Assembly: GCF_004379255.2 (NCBI RefSeq)
Contig: NC_056037.1
Location: forward strand, 14,580,902 to 14,644,901
Origin: Salvia splendens
Lineage: Eukaryota; Streptophyta; Magnoliopsida; Lamiales; Lamiaceae
DNA length: 64,000 nt
Direction of reading: 5' to 3'
A program made the position numbers and the translations under genes. This document shows positions 1 through 11,194 of the stretch, piece by piece. How positions within the stretch are numbered: the stretch's first letter is position 1; each line of letters starts with the position of its first letter. The notes below the pieces were generated by a model that saw only the letters and a program-made list of their open reading frames with translations, was not told the origin of the DNA and did not search any database.

Positions 1-1150
1 AACACATCTACTTATTACCCACAAATATTGGATAATACAAGCCCAATTATATAAACTGTGTATTGATCATCTTGAGGATGTAATACGCTTTGCACCTAGC
101 ACATTAGTCAGTAATATATACTGTATAGTTAATCATATTGTTTATATATTGTAAATTTGAAAAATACTTTCAGAGTCATTAATTACTTAATTGGCTTAAA
201 TATAAAAAAATGTTTTGTTTTAAAAATTTACAAAGTAAAAAGGTACAACTAGTATCAGTACACAATATTATCTTTGGGCCGGGCTTAAAAATAAACTTTT
301 ATAGAGACATGAAAAAGAAGTCTGTATATATTGACTATTGTTTGAAGACAATGTTATCGACTATCTCAATATATATACAAATAATTTTATCTTGATTTAA
401 TCTTGTTATCTTTGATTAAATTTTTTAATAACTAAATTAATCGAGATGGCTTAGCGCCGGGACTTAGGTCTAACACACTAGTCTATGTGATAATATATTA
501 CTTCTTGTTACTACGATAACCTCGTAAACTTGTGGGTTACACCTAGTGCTACAATAAGGCCCAGTAAAGTTTATTTTTTTTGTTCAAAGTGTAGTGTTTA
601 ATTAAAATGGTTATTGTGACATAAAAGCTTGCTTGTTTAGTAATTAGTACTATTGAAAGTTAAGGTTGCATCTTGCACGTAAATATGGTGACTATTACTT
701 TAAAATTGATGCTTCATTCAACCAAAGATATTATCCTTATGAATAGCATATCATAATTAAGATTCCCAGTTTTTTGCACGGAAATATGGAGATTTATTGA
801 AGTACTGACCCTAATATTTACTTCTCATCTTCAATAAATCAATATTTTAGCCCATTCTAACATTAAACACAGTAAAACTTTCTCACTGCTAAATAAATAC
901 ACTACACATATGATAATTTACGTTTTGTGCACGCATGAGACAGTTGATAAGATTGATTTCAAACTTATTTTATTGAAATTGATCAAAATTTGACCAAATT
1001 TTGTTTAGCCGTTCCATGTCCTTACTTGAATTTGGTATATAGCACAGTCGTAGGAATTCAAATATAACATTGGGTGTTGCAGAGTTAAGATCTTTAATTT
1101 ACAATTTAGTCATAATCTCAAGATAGAAAACATTGAAATAAGAACCTTGA
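1..1150. other. AT-rich intergenic DNA, no gene seen
   Basis: No coding region, RNA gene or complete transposon could be supported here. The only open frame is a 61-codon AT-rich stretch without family resemblance. The sequence is A/T-rich with scattered short poly-A and poly-T runs. Confidence 0.6.
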
Positions 1151-1154
1151 TCTA

Positions 1155-1460
1155 AGCTATGTAGCTGGGTGGAAAAATGATACAATTGAGGCCTAATGAA
1201 TGGAATTTCTTGGAATGTTAGGTGCAAATAATTTGTCTTCTATGGAAGTAGATATTGGCAAATGGCAATGGATTCTTAGCATCTGATGTGATAGATGGAA
1301 AACAGATTTGGAATATAAGAAAACATGACATGAACACTTTTGTTTATATATGGGGAAAGAATTGTTGGGAAGGAGAATAATTTTGGTATTCAATGTTGTG
1401 TTAATAGCGCCAAAAGTTTGTGAAGTATCGTTGATTATTAGTATTAATTATTCTTGCCCA
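1155..1460 (-). repeat. Left arm of a large inverted duplication (downstream flank of copy A)
   Basis: Read on the minus strand, this stretch matches 27480-27806 on the plus strand. Shared landmarks in order include TTTTGGC then ACACAACAT, GAATACCAAAA, CTTCCCAAC, TATATAAACAAAAGTG, TCATGTCATG, CCTAACATTCCAAGAAATTC and ATTAGGCCTCAATT. On the right this DNA lies downstream of small-protein copy F; here it lies downstream of copy A, which has the opposite orientation. The two blocks therefore look like inverted copies of one ancestral gene unit, now separated here by copia-derived DNA. Confidence 0.7.
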
Positions 1461-1759
1461 ATCCATTTGTATTGCATGCATTTGGAGTACATAACAATTC
1501 CTTTTACAGTCCAACAACTACTTGTTTGATCTATCAACTGACATTCTTTCCAGAATAAAAGCTGATAACAAATTGGACAAATTTTAGACATGGATGTATG
1601 TGGATGCTGTAGAAATCATGGCGCAAATCATGAAATAAAATATGCCCGGTCAATGGATTTTGACCAAATAATAAAAGTGACGAGACATCTAATTTTGTTA
1701 AATTAAATGATATAGCGTCGATCTACATTTTACGTAGATAAATGTAGTATATTCACATT

Positions 1760-3127
1760 CTCAAATCCGATTTCCGGTGAGTGAGAAATAATGAATTAAA
1801 GTTGGGCATAATTAGCTTTTAATTAAAATTGGAGTTTGAGCTAAGGGAATAATTAACTAGTGTTAATTATCCCACATAGGAGAAGTGACACATCTTTTAA
1901 TGTGCTTAAATTAAGTGAATTTATGTTACTTAATAATTATAGTGGACCAAGACGTGTGAAAGAGCCCACAAGCGCGCGCCGCCGCCGCCGCCCACCCTAG
2001 CCCGTGCTCGCGGGCCTCGGGCTCGGTCTTGGATCTTGGCAATTGGCAATTGGTCTTTGGGCTCGGGTCTAGACCCGTAGTAATCTTTTTAGACCACTGC
2101 TGAGTCAGCAATCCAAGTGGCTTGACACATCGTCAAGCGTGGCACAGTCAAAGCTGCCACGTGAGAAATCCACACGCTCCACACGCAAAAGGCACACTCC
2201 TGCCACAAGCTTGTAACCGCCGACGGTTACGAATGCGTCATGATGAGCCTTCATGGCTTGGTTGACCCTGTATGGTGGCTTGGCCTATAAATAGGCTAGC
2301 CATTCCACTGCATTTCACACACTGAATATCCATCACAAGCATACTTCCTCTCTGCATAGTCTTTTCGAAGCTCTGCCCTCTTCCTCTTCCAGTTCGCCGG
2401 AGCTCGTTCCAACTGCGGTGTTGCAACGAACGAGGCGTAGCCGTTTTATCTTTGGGGACGACGCGCCAAAACTGAGAACACTACCGGGGCTTATCTCGAA
2501 ACTTAATCCTTTGCTGGAAATGTCGGCCAACGTCAACACCACCGCTGCCACCACTCCGGCCACCGGCGCATCCACTGTCCCGGACATCCGCAAGAACCTA
2601 GTGTCAGGATTAATACTAGTTAATAAGGAGTTTAAACTTGTATTTGAGTCTGATAGATTTGCATTGTACAAGTTTGGAAAGTCACTCGGAAAATGTTATG
2701 TAACCGATGGACTTTCAAGCTTAGTGTGGCAACTCGAAGTGTTGCAAAGCCGTTGGCTAATAACAATAAAGCATCTACTTCCTCTTACTTGACTGAGTGT
2801 TCAAATTTGTGGCATTGTAGATTGAGACATGTAAATTCAAAAGCCATTAAAAGATTAGTGAATTTAGATTTACTAAAGGCTAATAAAGTGGATACCCAAG
2901 ATAAATGTGAAATCTGTCTTGAAGCAAAAATGACTAAGTTGTCGTTTCACTCGGTTAAACGAAGCACAAAACCCCTTGAATTAATTCACACGGACGTATG
3001 TGATTTAAAGATGGTGCAAACTAGAGGTGGTAAAAAGTACTTTATCACTTTCATAGATGATTGCACAAGGTATTGCTACATTTATCTTTTAAGAAGTAAA
3101 GATGAAGCAATAAAAGCGTTCGAAAAT
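1760..3127 (+). mobile_element. Ty1-copia retrotransposon remnant
   Basis: A degenerate copia element. The left part resembles an LTR promoter/leader, with a GC-rich (CCG)n patch near 1975 and a TATAAATAGG box near 2285, followed by a gag start at about 2519. The coding part jumps directly from the first ~27 gag codons to the GAG-pre-integrase region, so most of gag and the protease are deleted. Integrase sequence stops abruptly at about 3127, and reverse transcriptase and RNase H are absent. I could not identify a tRNA primer-binding site or define exact LTR edges; the left boundary is an estimate. Confidence 0.6.
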
Positions 3128-3150
3128 GATCTTCACCAAGTCGATGATGG
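2519..3150 (+). pseudogene. Copia gag/integrase pseudogene
   Basis: An ATG at 2519 opens a short gag-like N-terminus rich in Thr/Ala. It is fused after about 27 codons to a GAG-pre-integrase segment. A one-base loss near 2713 shifts the frame; the other frame continues with the integrase zinc-finger pattern (WH, RH and CEIC) at about 2807-2915. The start of the integrase catalytic core follows, with the first Asp in IHTDVCDL and [14 protein letters not shown] downstream. The frame then runs into unrelated inverted-repeat DNA from about 3127. It is a dead pol fragment in which the internal deletion, frameshift and 3' truncation are all visible. Confidence 0.75.
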
Positions 3151-3440
3151 TTTTCTCTTTATCTCTTATCTACCTCACGAGTGGAAGACTGATGTCCTTT
3201 CCGGCCCACATCGATGATGGTTTCTCTTGCATTGCCTACCCACGTGATGGAAGACCGATGTCCTTTCCGGCCCACACGTGAAGGGGCGTGTTAAATTCTA
3301 TAAATTCTGTCCCACATCGACTTGGTGAAGATCCCATCTAATCTATATAAGTGTGGATGATCCTATCTAATCTATATAAGTGTGGATAACCCTCCTCCTT
3401 ATGAGGCCATATAAGTGTGGATAACCCTCCCCTTATGAGG
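3127..3440. repeat. Inverted repeat with internal direct repeats and TATATAAGTGTGGAT units
   Basis: GATCTTCACCAAGTCGATG at about 3127 recurs inverted as CATCGACTTGGTGAAGATC at about 3316. Between them are two imperfect ~66-bp direct repeats (about 3143-3277), each ending in TGTCCTTTCCGGCCCAC. To the right, TATATAAGTGTGGAT occurs three times (about 3345-3425). It resembles copia LTR promoter DNA and abuts the 3' end of small-protein copy A. Confidence 0.55.
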
Positions 3441-3444
3441 CCTT

Positions 3445-3711
3445 TTAAGGGGTGAGTGGCCCATTTCTAATACTTTCCCTAGTCCTACTTGATGAACTAT
3501 GCACAGGAAGGGAACATTTGGTGCTAAATTGTCTTTTGGGAAATGAAACATTACTCTGTTTTGAAGCAGAGTGAGAGCATTTTCCATTCTCTTTATGCAA
3601 TGCGCACTTGCAGTCTCGATGATATGGTCTCCACTCAATGTCCGTGTCACACATTGATAGGTTTCCTTCAAACACACACCGAGCCATCATCTCTGTTGCT
3701 GCACTCGACAT
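3445..3711 (-). CDS. Small Cys/His-rich protein, copy A (chimeric C-terminus)
   Basis: An 88-residue frame of the window's amplified small-protein family. It starts with the family's MSSAA and carries the conserved core with HxxCxCxxH followed five residues later by CxH. It differs from all sisters by Trp instead of Arg in the DIEWRPYHR segment. Similarity to copy F runs to the codons after HSSSS (GTTCATCAAGTA on the coding strand). Beyond that the last ~13 codons and the stop come from the adjacent copia/LTR-like DNA, so the tail is chimeric. Upstream similarity to copy F stops at about 3735, just beyond the 5' leader, so the family promoter is missing. It is probably not expressed from its native promoter. 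The function of the family is unknown to me. Confidence 0.65.
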   Translation of the reverse strand: MSSAATEMMARCVFEGNLSMCDTDIEWRPYHRDCKCALHKENGKCSHSASKQSNVSFPKRQFSTKCSLPVHSSSSRTRESIRNGPLTP

Positions 3712-3734
3712 CCTTTTTTTTTCTCGATCTTAAG

Positions 3735-5573
3735 TTGTAGAGAGGGAGATCCAACTGCGAGAAATGGCTATGGTCTTTTAATGTGCACATAGGTGGAGCA
3801 ATGCGGCGAGGCAGGCGGGTGGGTGAGCGCGGGGGTGGAGCAGCGAAGAAGACATCGACGACGGCGTGTTTAGGTGGGGCAGTGGCGGTAGTCAACCACC
3901 GTATGCAGCGGCGGCCACCATCGCCAGCAGCAACGGCAGAATGACTGACGGTGTTGAGGTGGGGGTCGAGTTTGCGGGGACGAAGAAGAGGTAGGCGACG
4001 ACGACCGGCGAGTACAGGCAGCAGCGTTAGCTGGGGAATCAGAATGGAGGTAGAAGCCAAGAGCGAAATATATCCGAAAGAGAGAGATAACTAGAGTGGT
4101 TGCGAGAAATAAGATATTGAGAGAGAAGGATCGTCGGAGGAGGAGGCGTGGCGGGTAAAGGCAGAGACTGCGACAGGTTTAGAGAGAGGGAAGATCATCT
4201 CTCTCCAAAAGGTTGGGAATTGTGATGAAAAAAGATGAAGATAACTAGGTTGAGTATTTATATTTTGGGCCGGTGATTTATATTTCTCTTGGGCTGAAAC
4301 CAATGCAAGAATTCAATTACAAAATTAATTAAAGAGTGTTTTCTTAAATTTTCGTAGTACTACTCTAAAATTTTATGTATGAATATGAGACTCAAATCGT
4401 GTTTCTTTTAATTGTTAAAAGATTTAAAAGAATTATATGCATTTTATATTACTGATTGTGATGAATTTTGAATATGGGATAATTTGAAAATCATATATAA
4501 AATAAAATAGATTCATTTCATTGGATTTTGAAATGAAATTTAAGTAAATATTTTAATTTTTACATAAATCAATAATATTAAAATTTTTCTAATATTGTAG
4601 AGAAATAACTTTATTCTATCATCGGCTTTATACTCTTCATCTATATGTTTTGAATATTTTAATCTTAATGAAATAAGTAATTACTCCCTCCGTCCACTAA
4701 AAATATGACGCATTGTGAATGGCACGGGTTATACACATGAGAGATAAATCATAAATGTTTTAAGTTGTGAGGTGCTATTCATCTAAATCTATATACCTTT
4801 TGTAGGACAAATTAAGAACGTGAATAATCATAAAATCGAACAATCTATAACCCTAATGGAGCTTATAAGAAAATTGAAAATCACAAGGTTTTGAATTATA
4901 TTTATAATTCAATTCATATCAAATGAACTATATCTGTATGTGAAACTGCTGAAAATGACTCTAAATTGAAGCAAATTTTTTTATATAAATTTAAATTAAT
5001 ATAATGCCATTCATGTATTTTTTTATGAAAACTCTCCTTTTATATATGTATAAATAAATACATAGATAGATATAAATTATTAATGTACCAATTTATCATT
5101 AAATGGAAATTTGTGAAAAACAGAGTTCTGGTCTATTATTATTATTGTTGTTGTTGTTGTTGGGCGTGATAAAAAAGAGAAAAGAGAAATCCTAATTAAA
5201 GAAGAAGAAGCCCTAGAAAATTATCAATCCTTATTTCTCATCGCATTTACGTATACTCCCTTCTCCCTCACGCCTGAACCCACCGCCAGACTTCTCCAAC
5301 GCCGGCAGCAGCCCGCCGAGTATCTTCCCTATATAATTTTTTTCAAAACTTGTCTTTTATCTATTGATAGATGATATGAAGAGTTAATAGACAAATCTTA
5401 CCAGTCTTCAGTCATAGACAGTTGTATGTTGCTATATCTAGAGTTACGAGTCGTGGAGGTCTCAAGATTTTAGTTTGTGGAGATGAAGATGATAATAGAA
5501 GCGATGCTACTGTTAATGTTGTTTACAAAGAAGTTTTTCAAAACTTATGAACTATTGGTTGATTTGTTGTTAT
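3735..5573. other. Intergenic region with possible 5' gene remnants and one Stowaway end
   Basis: Between 3740 and 4060 the DNA is GC-rich and open on the minus strand, but the long frames there begin with TTG rather than ATG and match nothing I recognise. CTCCCTCCGTCC at about 4684 is a Stowaway-type terminal repeat without a visible partner. A leader-like patch at 5165-5335 (purine-rich, with AAGCCCTAG resembling a telo-box) looks like the 5' UTR of a lost gene, but no coding exon follows. The remainder is AT-rich. Confidence 0.4.
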
Positions 5574-5582
5574 TTTCTAATT

Positions 5583-6799
5583 GAGTGAACTGCACAAAAA
5601 GTCCCTAACTTTTCGCCTTGTAACAGCAGAGACCCCTAACATTTAAAAATCCCACCACAGGGGTCTAACAAAATATACAATCACAAACCTTGCATATTTT
5701 GCCATTTTCCGGATGAAAATGCCCAAATGGGCTGAAGGGCATTTTAGTCCATTTGGCTGCATTTCTCCTGACCCTATCTGCACATCTAGCCTGATGTGTA
5801 AGAGATGTCTCTTCAAATTGTTAATCATACGTACGCTAACAAATTTTTTAGAAATTTTCAATATTATAGAATATTTTAGAATTATGAGTATGTTTTACTA
5901 AATACAAATCTCTCTTCAAATTGTTAATCATACGCCGACCATACTTCTCCAGGCTCCCTCACTGACTCTTGCTCCAGCCGACCAGCCCCTGTTTCAGAGC
6001 CGCCGCATGAAAAACTTTGTTACTGAACCGCCTGAACAAATCCTCACAAAAGAATAAGGCTGCGCGTATTGAAATATCTTGCTCCAGCCGACCAGCCCCT
6101 TGTTTCTCAAATCATCTCTGAAGGATTCTTCCATTTGCTGATGCCAAGCATTCAAGAATGAGGGCAATTTTCATTAATCCTGGTACATTGGAAAGAGAGA
6201 TTGAGAATGTGTGTCATATATTGGAAAGTGGTCCGTGGGGACCTTCATTGGAGAAAGCTCTCTCTCTCATGTTGTTTGAAAATATTTTTTAAAAATGAAC
6301 CAGTAGTTAAGTTTGAATAAACTTGATTAAATTTATTTTAGATTAAAATTTTGAAAATAAAATAAAATAATAATTATTCCACAAAACATAACGTAGCTAA
6401 AAATAGTTTAAAAATTAGAAAAAAAACTCAAAATAAAATTAAATCAATGAAATACTACTATTAATTATTAATTTTTTGAATATTCTTATTTATTTATAAG
6501 ATATATTTTAAAATCAAATAAAAGATGCATATTTATAAGAATTCAATACATAAAATAAAAAGGAAATAGGTACATGAAGCAGACTGCATGGCAGGGGGCG
6601 GCGTCATCATGGCAGGGGCGGCGTCAGCATGGTGTCTGTGTTTGACGAGAATGCCCTTTAGGGGCGGAGGGTATTATGGTCCGAAAAAATCTCATTTGTG
6701 ATTGTATATTTTGTTAGATCTCTGTGGTGAGATTTTTAAATGTTAGGGGTCTCTGCTGTTACAAGGTGAAAAGTTATGGCCCTTTTATGCAGTTCACTC
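5583..6799. mobile_element. Non-autonomous Mutator-like (MULE) element
   Basis: A 1,217-bp element bounded by long inverted repeats of about 110 bp. The left end begins GAGTGAACTGCA and the right end finishes TGCAGTTCACTC. Both arms contain TTGTAACAGCAGAGACCCCT or its complement. The flanks carry a perfect 9-bp direct repeat TTTCTAATT (5574-5582 and 6800-6808), the target duplication size typical of Mutator elements. No transposase is encoded. Inside are GC-rich patches near 6585-6640 (repeated GGCAGGGGCGGCGTCA) and a direct repeat of the phrase GCTCCAGCCGACCAGCCCC at about 5971 and 6082. Confidence 0.85.
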
Positions 6800-6819
6800 T
6801 TTCTAATTTTTCTCTTTAA

Positions 6820-7153
6820 TCTCTACTCAAATCACATGTTCTTTATTTATGTATCTTATTCTAACTAACTCATACTCTTTGATTCATGTTATTTACATCT
6901 CTTATTTGTCATTTATTTTACTCCACTTATATCATAAATTAAAATTGTATAAAATTGATTGCCGAATATGAAATATTTCATTTATAGTTGATGAGTAAAT
7001 TCTTCATTTATTATAAATGTTTTATTTATAATCACATTTATGTTTTTGTAAATCTTTATATTGTTTTTAATTCTTAGTTTCTATATTTCATTAAAATTTA
7101 TATTCATTATTTAAAAATTATATGCCCGTGTATAGCACGGGTGTAAATACTAG
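6820..7153 (+). mobile_element. Candidate short non-autonomous Helitron
   Basis: The right end shows the Helitron hallmark: a GC-rich hairpin (CCCGTG at 7125-7130, loop TATAG, CACGGG at 7136-7141), about 8 bases, then CTAG (7150-7153) followed by T. The proposed 5' end TCTCTACTCAAATC at 6820 starts with TC and is preceded by A, fitting insertion between A and T. The body is AT-rich and non-coding. The 5' end is less certain than the 3' end. Confidence 0.5.
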
Positions 7154-7357
7154 TTAGATTTAAGGCTGACTGTGACTGATAATGAATTCGGAAATTGGGA
7201 TTCTTGATTCGTGGCAACATATATTAAACTTTCAACTATGTGGTTTTTTCCAATGTACTGTATTTATGAGTAAAAAATTAGCTAGGTTGACAGAATATGG
7301 TATGTAGAATTGTATAATCCGAAAAGGGGATCTCTAGACAACTTTGTCACCATGTAG

Positions 7358-7794
7358 TATAAGTGGATTAAGCTCTTTGTGTACAAAGATGTGAGATATT
7401 TTTTATGTTCATTTTATGTTTCAATTGCCAACACCCTCCCTCAAACCTTTCAAGGTGAATCTTGGAGGGGTTGGACTGTTTTTATAATCGATTGGACAAT
7501 CGGCCCAATTTTTTTCCTATCGGTTGGACCACTGGCCCAAATTTTCAGCCCAGTTATACTGCTGGGTCAGTCATTTTTTTTTTCGGTTTTAGCCCAGATA
7601 TACTGCTGGGTCAGTCAATTTTAGCCCACAATCGGTGACCCGCTCTGATACCAAGATAGAAATCCGTGGGTTCCATCCTAAAACCAATTGGTGATAGGAG
7701 GAGAGACCCGTGAGACTTATATAGTGGATTAAGCTCTTTGTGTACACCGATGTGGGATATTTTTTATGTTCATTTTATGTTTCAATTGCAAACA
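7358..7794 (-). mobile_element. TRIM-like miniature LTR element, 3' LTR truncated
   Basis: Read on the minus strand: an LTR-like repeat (7657-7794) starting TGTTTGCAATTGAAACAT, then a primer-binding sequence TGGTATCAGAGC complementary to initiator-Met tRNA (about 7644-7656), a short non-coding interior, a purine-rich tract GGTTTGAGGGAGGGTG (about 7431-7447), and a second partial copy of the LTR (about 7358-7433). The second LTR stops at about 7358, so that end is truncated and no target duplication is visible. Confidence 0.65.
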
Positions 7795-9504
7795 GTAGGT
7801 TCATTTGATTGTCCAAAAAAAATAGGCTGGAATCTTGGAGTTTAGAATTGTAATTGCATTCTGATTTATTACTCATCATTCACTTTAGTGGCCACAACAA
7901 AATTCAAAGAAAATTAATTTAATGAGGTGGTGTTCGGTTTCTAGATTAAATAATACAAAGACATAATCTATGATTGAGTTGTGAGATTATTTTATTCTTA
8001 GGGGTTAACTATGACTAATTATTCCATGATTATTCATCTAGGATTGAGTTGTGAGGTTGAAACTAATGAATCAAACACACTACGTATTTAATTTCGGGAT
8101 ACAATCTTGCAAACCGGCCCCGAGGTGTACATGACCAAGGCAAAACTGATAATTCCATTTACAAGTAAAGACTTGTATGAGGAATATTTATTTGTGATTA
8201 TGAGCTAGGGTGTCAAATATTTAGTCATGGTGTGTGAGAGAGGAGGTAGTGATAATAGATACCCAAACAAGAAATACCGCATCAAAATTAATAAAAATAA
8301 TAAAGGTTTGGTTTCTCTAATACGAAATTACTATAAGGTATTTCCCAATGTGCCTAACTTGGTTGGAAGTCAACAACACTGAGATTAAATAATAGGAGTG
8401 ACCTTGTTGGTTAGTACAAGTTTTGTCATTAACTAACTAAACACCCCAAGATAACAGTAGTTAGTTTTGCCAAGAATGTATGTATGTTTCTTGTAATATT
8501 CTTGAAATATTATGTCTTACAGTATTTCATGTTCGTTTGACATTACATGTCTCAAATATTTGTTCATAAAGTGTTTTAACAAGAAAACATGTGGATTCCT
8601 AAAACTGTTAAGTGAGCCTTTGAGATGAGGAAAAAATTGCAGTGAGTGGTGTTTGTATAGGAAATGAAACTATAATAGTAGGACTATAAGTAATCTATTT
8701 GTAGAATATTTCTTTGGAAAGATCATTAGTAGCAACATAGATTGTAAGAAGATGCACGTAGATTTTTTAATGAGAGAAACTGAGAAAATGTTATCATCAT
8801 TAATTTTGTGTAATGAGCTACTTTGTGGGATCTTGGAGTTTCCGAAATGCGGTTTCAAGTTTTGTCATAATGAACCATGACACCATACACTAAAACTTAA
8901 AATGTGATACACAATTTAGCTCTAATGGTACTCTAAACTAGTGTGGTTTTTGTCCTATGTATTAGTGACTTGAGCTCCGTATAAACTTAGGTTGTGAATT
9001 TGGGAAAATAGATTGTATGCTCCGAAAATGAGATCGATAATCTGAACTGTCTTGTAGTCCGAGTAATTTTCTCAAAATTGAAACATTCTTAGAAAACTTT
9101 ATCAGCATATAGAACAATAATTTGAGTATTTTCTCTCATCCTAAAAGGTTAAGTTTTTGCTCCTTGTGTGTGTATATGTGTTTATATGCTCTCTCTCTCT
9201 TTCTCTCTATGAGATTGAGATAGAGTTTAGAAGTAAAAGAAAATAACAAATGAGGAGAGAACAATGTGGTACATGTGAGACAAAATACAAGAAAAGAGTA
9301 TCAAGACTAGTGTATGTCCTATGATTATAATGCACAAATGTTGTGTATGTAAAAATTAGAAGGAAGGCTGGAGCAGTTTCAAAGATGATCATAGCTCAAC
9401 ATTGAATGAGAGAGTGTACAATTTATGTGAACTATTCATGCCTAATCTACCTATTTACCTCGAGCATATTATGGTTGAATTACCAAACACACAAGCTCTA
9501 GCTA
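7795..9504. other. Intergenic region with remnants of the small-gene flanks
   Basis: No gene found. A block at about 8575-8740 resembles flanks of the small-protein copies: AAACATGTGGATTCCT (8585-8600, also near 12115, 25790 inverted and 30630) and GTAGAATATTTCTTTGGAAAG (8701-8721), like the inverted promoter block of copies B and D. The last ~90 bases before 9504 match the DNA downstream of copy D (about 14140-14216). A CT-rich microsatellite lies at 9186-9210. Confidence 0.5.
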
Positions 9505-9525
9505 CTGATCACTAGACATCACCAA

Positions 9526-9890
9526 ACCGAACCGGCCCGGCTGAACCGGCCCGGAACCGTCACCGGCGGTTCCGAACCGGAACCGGAACCGTCGGCGGCG
9601 GTTCCGAACCGTGACCGGAACCGGCGGTTCCGACGGGCCGGTTCAGGTTCATGAAATTTGCGAACCGTAACCGGCGGTTCCGAACCGCCGGTTTTCACCG
9701 GAACCGGCGGTTCCGAACCGGCGGTTCACCGGTTCCGACACCTTTTCAGGCTACCACCGGCCTAGACGTAGCCTTTTCAGAAACCGCCGGTTTTTGTCAG
9801 AAAACCGTTGACGAAACCGGCGGTTTCTGACCAAAAACCGGCGGTTCAACGAGTAAACCGGCGGTTCCGGCGGTTCCGCCGGATTTCAAA
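9526..9890. repeat. Left subterminal GGTTC/GAACC palindromic array of the hAT element
   Basis: Many overlapping copies of AACCGGCGGTTCCG and close variants on both strands make this stretch strongly GC-rich in an AT-rich neighbourhood. A matching array sits at the other end (11445-11650). In hAT elements such subterminal repeats are the usual transposase-binding sites; that role is inferred here. Confidence 0.8.
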
Positions 9891-10150
9891 AATTTGAAAT
9901 TTTTTCTTTTTTTTTTCTTTTTTTAATCACATTTTTCCCCTATAAATAACCCCCTCATCTTCATTTTCTACTTACCCCATTCTTGTGTTGATAAGAATTT
10001 CTCTCTCAATCTCAATTTCTCTATTCTCCATCCTCTTTCTCTCAAGTTGTTTACGTTATTTGCGCTCATAATTTACTCACGTTGTTCTTGTTTACGTTAA
10101 TATCACATAAACACTACTCTCTATTCTCTACTTCCAATTTCCATAATATC

Positions 10151-10975
10151 ATGTCTTCATCTCGTCGTGGTGGTGATCGGGGCAAGGGAATTGCCCAAGA
10201 TCAAAGTGACTCTCGTCGTCGTCGTGCCCCTTCTAGAGCACAAGTTGCGGAGGAGGTGGGAAGGCGAGCCGCTCTTCGATTACAAGTAAGTTCTAAACTT
10301 CTAAATTAAATGTTTTACTATGTTAATATGTTATAATAAGTTTTAATATGTTAGTAGTTTTTTAATATGTTTTATTATGTTATATGATATAAGTTTTAAT
10401 ATGTTAGTAAGTTTTAATATGTTTTAATATGTTATATGATAAGTCTTTAATTTGAGAGCACCATTTGGTATACTTGCTCGGAAAAAGATTATGTGCGGAC
10501 TACCGCCTTTTCTTATATCCTTATGCAAGATGGCCTATTGTGGAATGCCTCAGCGTCGTCCTTCCTTTGATTTATATGTTATAAGTTTTAATATGTTTTA
10601 GTAAGTTTTAATATGTTAATATGTTTTAATATGTTTTAATATGTTTTAGTAAGTTTTAATATGTTTTAGTAAGTTTTATATGTTTTAATATGTTTTAGTA
10701 AGTTTTAATGGCCACACGAGAAAGATTTTCCCATCCTTGCATCAATGGCCAAGGAGATCTTTTCGGTTCCGGCTTCCACTGTCGCCGTCGAGTCCGCCTT
10801 TAGTGTTGGAGGCAACGTCTTGGACGACCGAAGAAGTAGGCTCACCGGACAAAACATGGAAGCCACCATGTTACTTGATGATTGGTGCTCCGCCGAAATT
10901 AGAGACCAAGAACCGGATTGGGACAAACTAGTAGTACAACCCGACCAAGACTACTTCCCCGACGAAGAAGAGTAG
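10151..10975 (+). pseudogene. hAT transposase remnant (N-terminus plus C-terminal dimerisation domain)
   Basis: An ATG at 10151 opens 45 basic, Ser/Arg-rich codons ending at a good splice donor (CAA|GTAAGT at 10286). After about 420 bp of repeat-filled DNA the frame resumes at about 10709 with the classic hAT C-terminal dimerisation region. It contains FPILASMAKEIFSVPASTV and ESAFSVGG, then a DDRRSRLT segment and an acidic end, stopping at 10975. The BED zinc finger and catalytic RNase H-like domain are missing, so no active transposase can be made. The Gly-Lys-rich start and the DEEE tail fit hAT proteins. Confidence 0.8.
10312..10708. repeat. TTTTAATATGTT minisatellite in the hAT element
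   Basis: Two blocks (about 10312-10442 and 10567-10708) consist of variants of a 12-24-bp unit AGTTTTAATATGTTTTAGTA. They are separated by a unique ~120-bp segment with transposase-like flavour. They occupy the deleted middle of the transposase gene. Confidence 0.75.
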
Positions 10976-11194
10976 GCGCCAATACTTCCGATCAAGCCAA
11001 ATAGGTAAGCAAGGTAAGAGAACTACGTGGACTTTGATTCCAAAATGCAATTGAGCATTGAGGATACGTAGGCATCTCAACTTATATTTCAACTTAAATT
11101 TTAAATTTAAGTTTAAATTTAAGTTGAGCTCAAGTCCTTTTCCTTTATTTCTTTTTTCTCCCCTTTATTTCGAATATGTAATTTTGTAAATTGT

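Noticed and set aside
3543..3740. Plus-strand frame opposite copy A; similar frames lie opposite copies C, D, E and F
   Set aside because: They are antisense shadows. Their similarity to each other is a consequence of the conserved sense genes, and the sense frame carries the conserved Cys/His pattern and TATA promoters.
3668..4060. 130-codon minus-strand frame, GC-rich
   Set aside because: It begins at TTG, not ATG, has no recognisable domain, and its low-complexity Pro/Arg/Ala content follows from base composition.
7379..7624. 81-codon plus-strand frame
   Set aside because: It reads through the LTR and interior of the TRIM-like element antisense; hydrophobicity comes from T-rich sequence.
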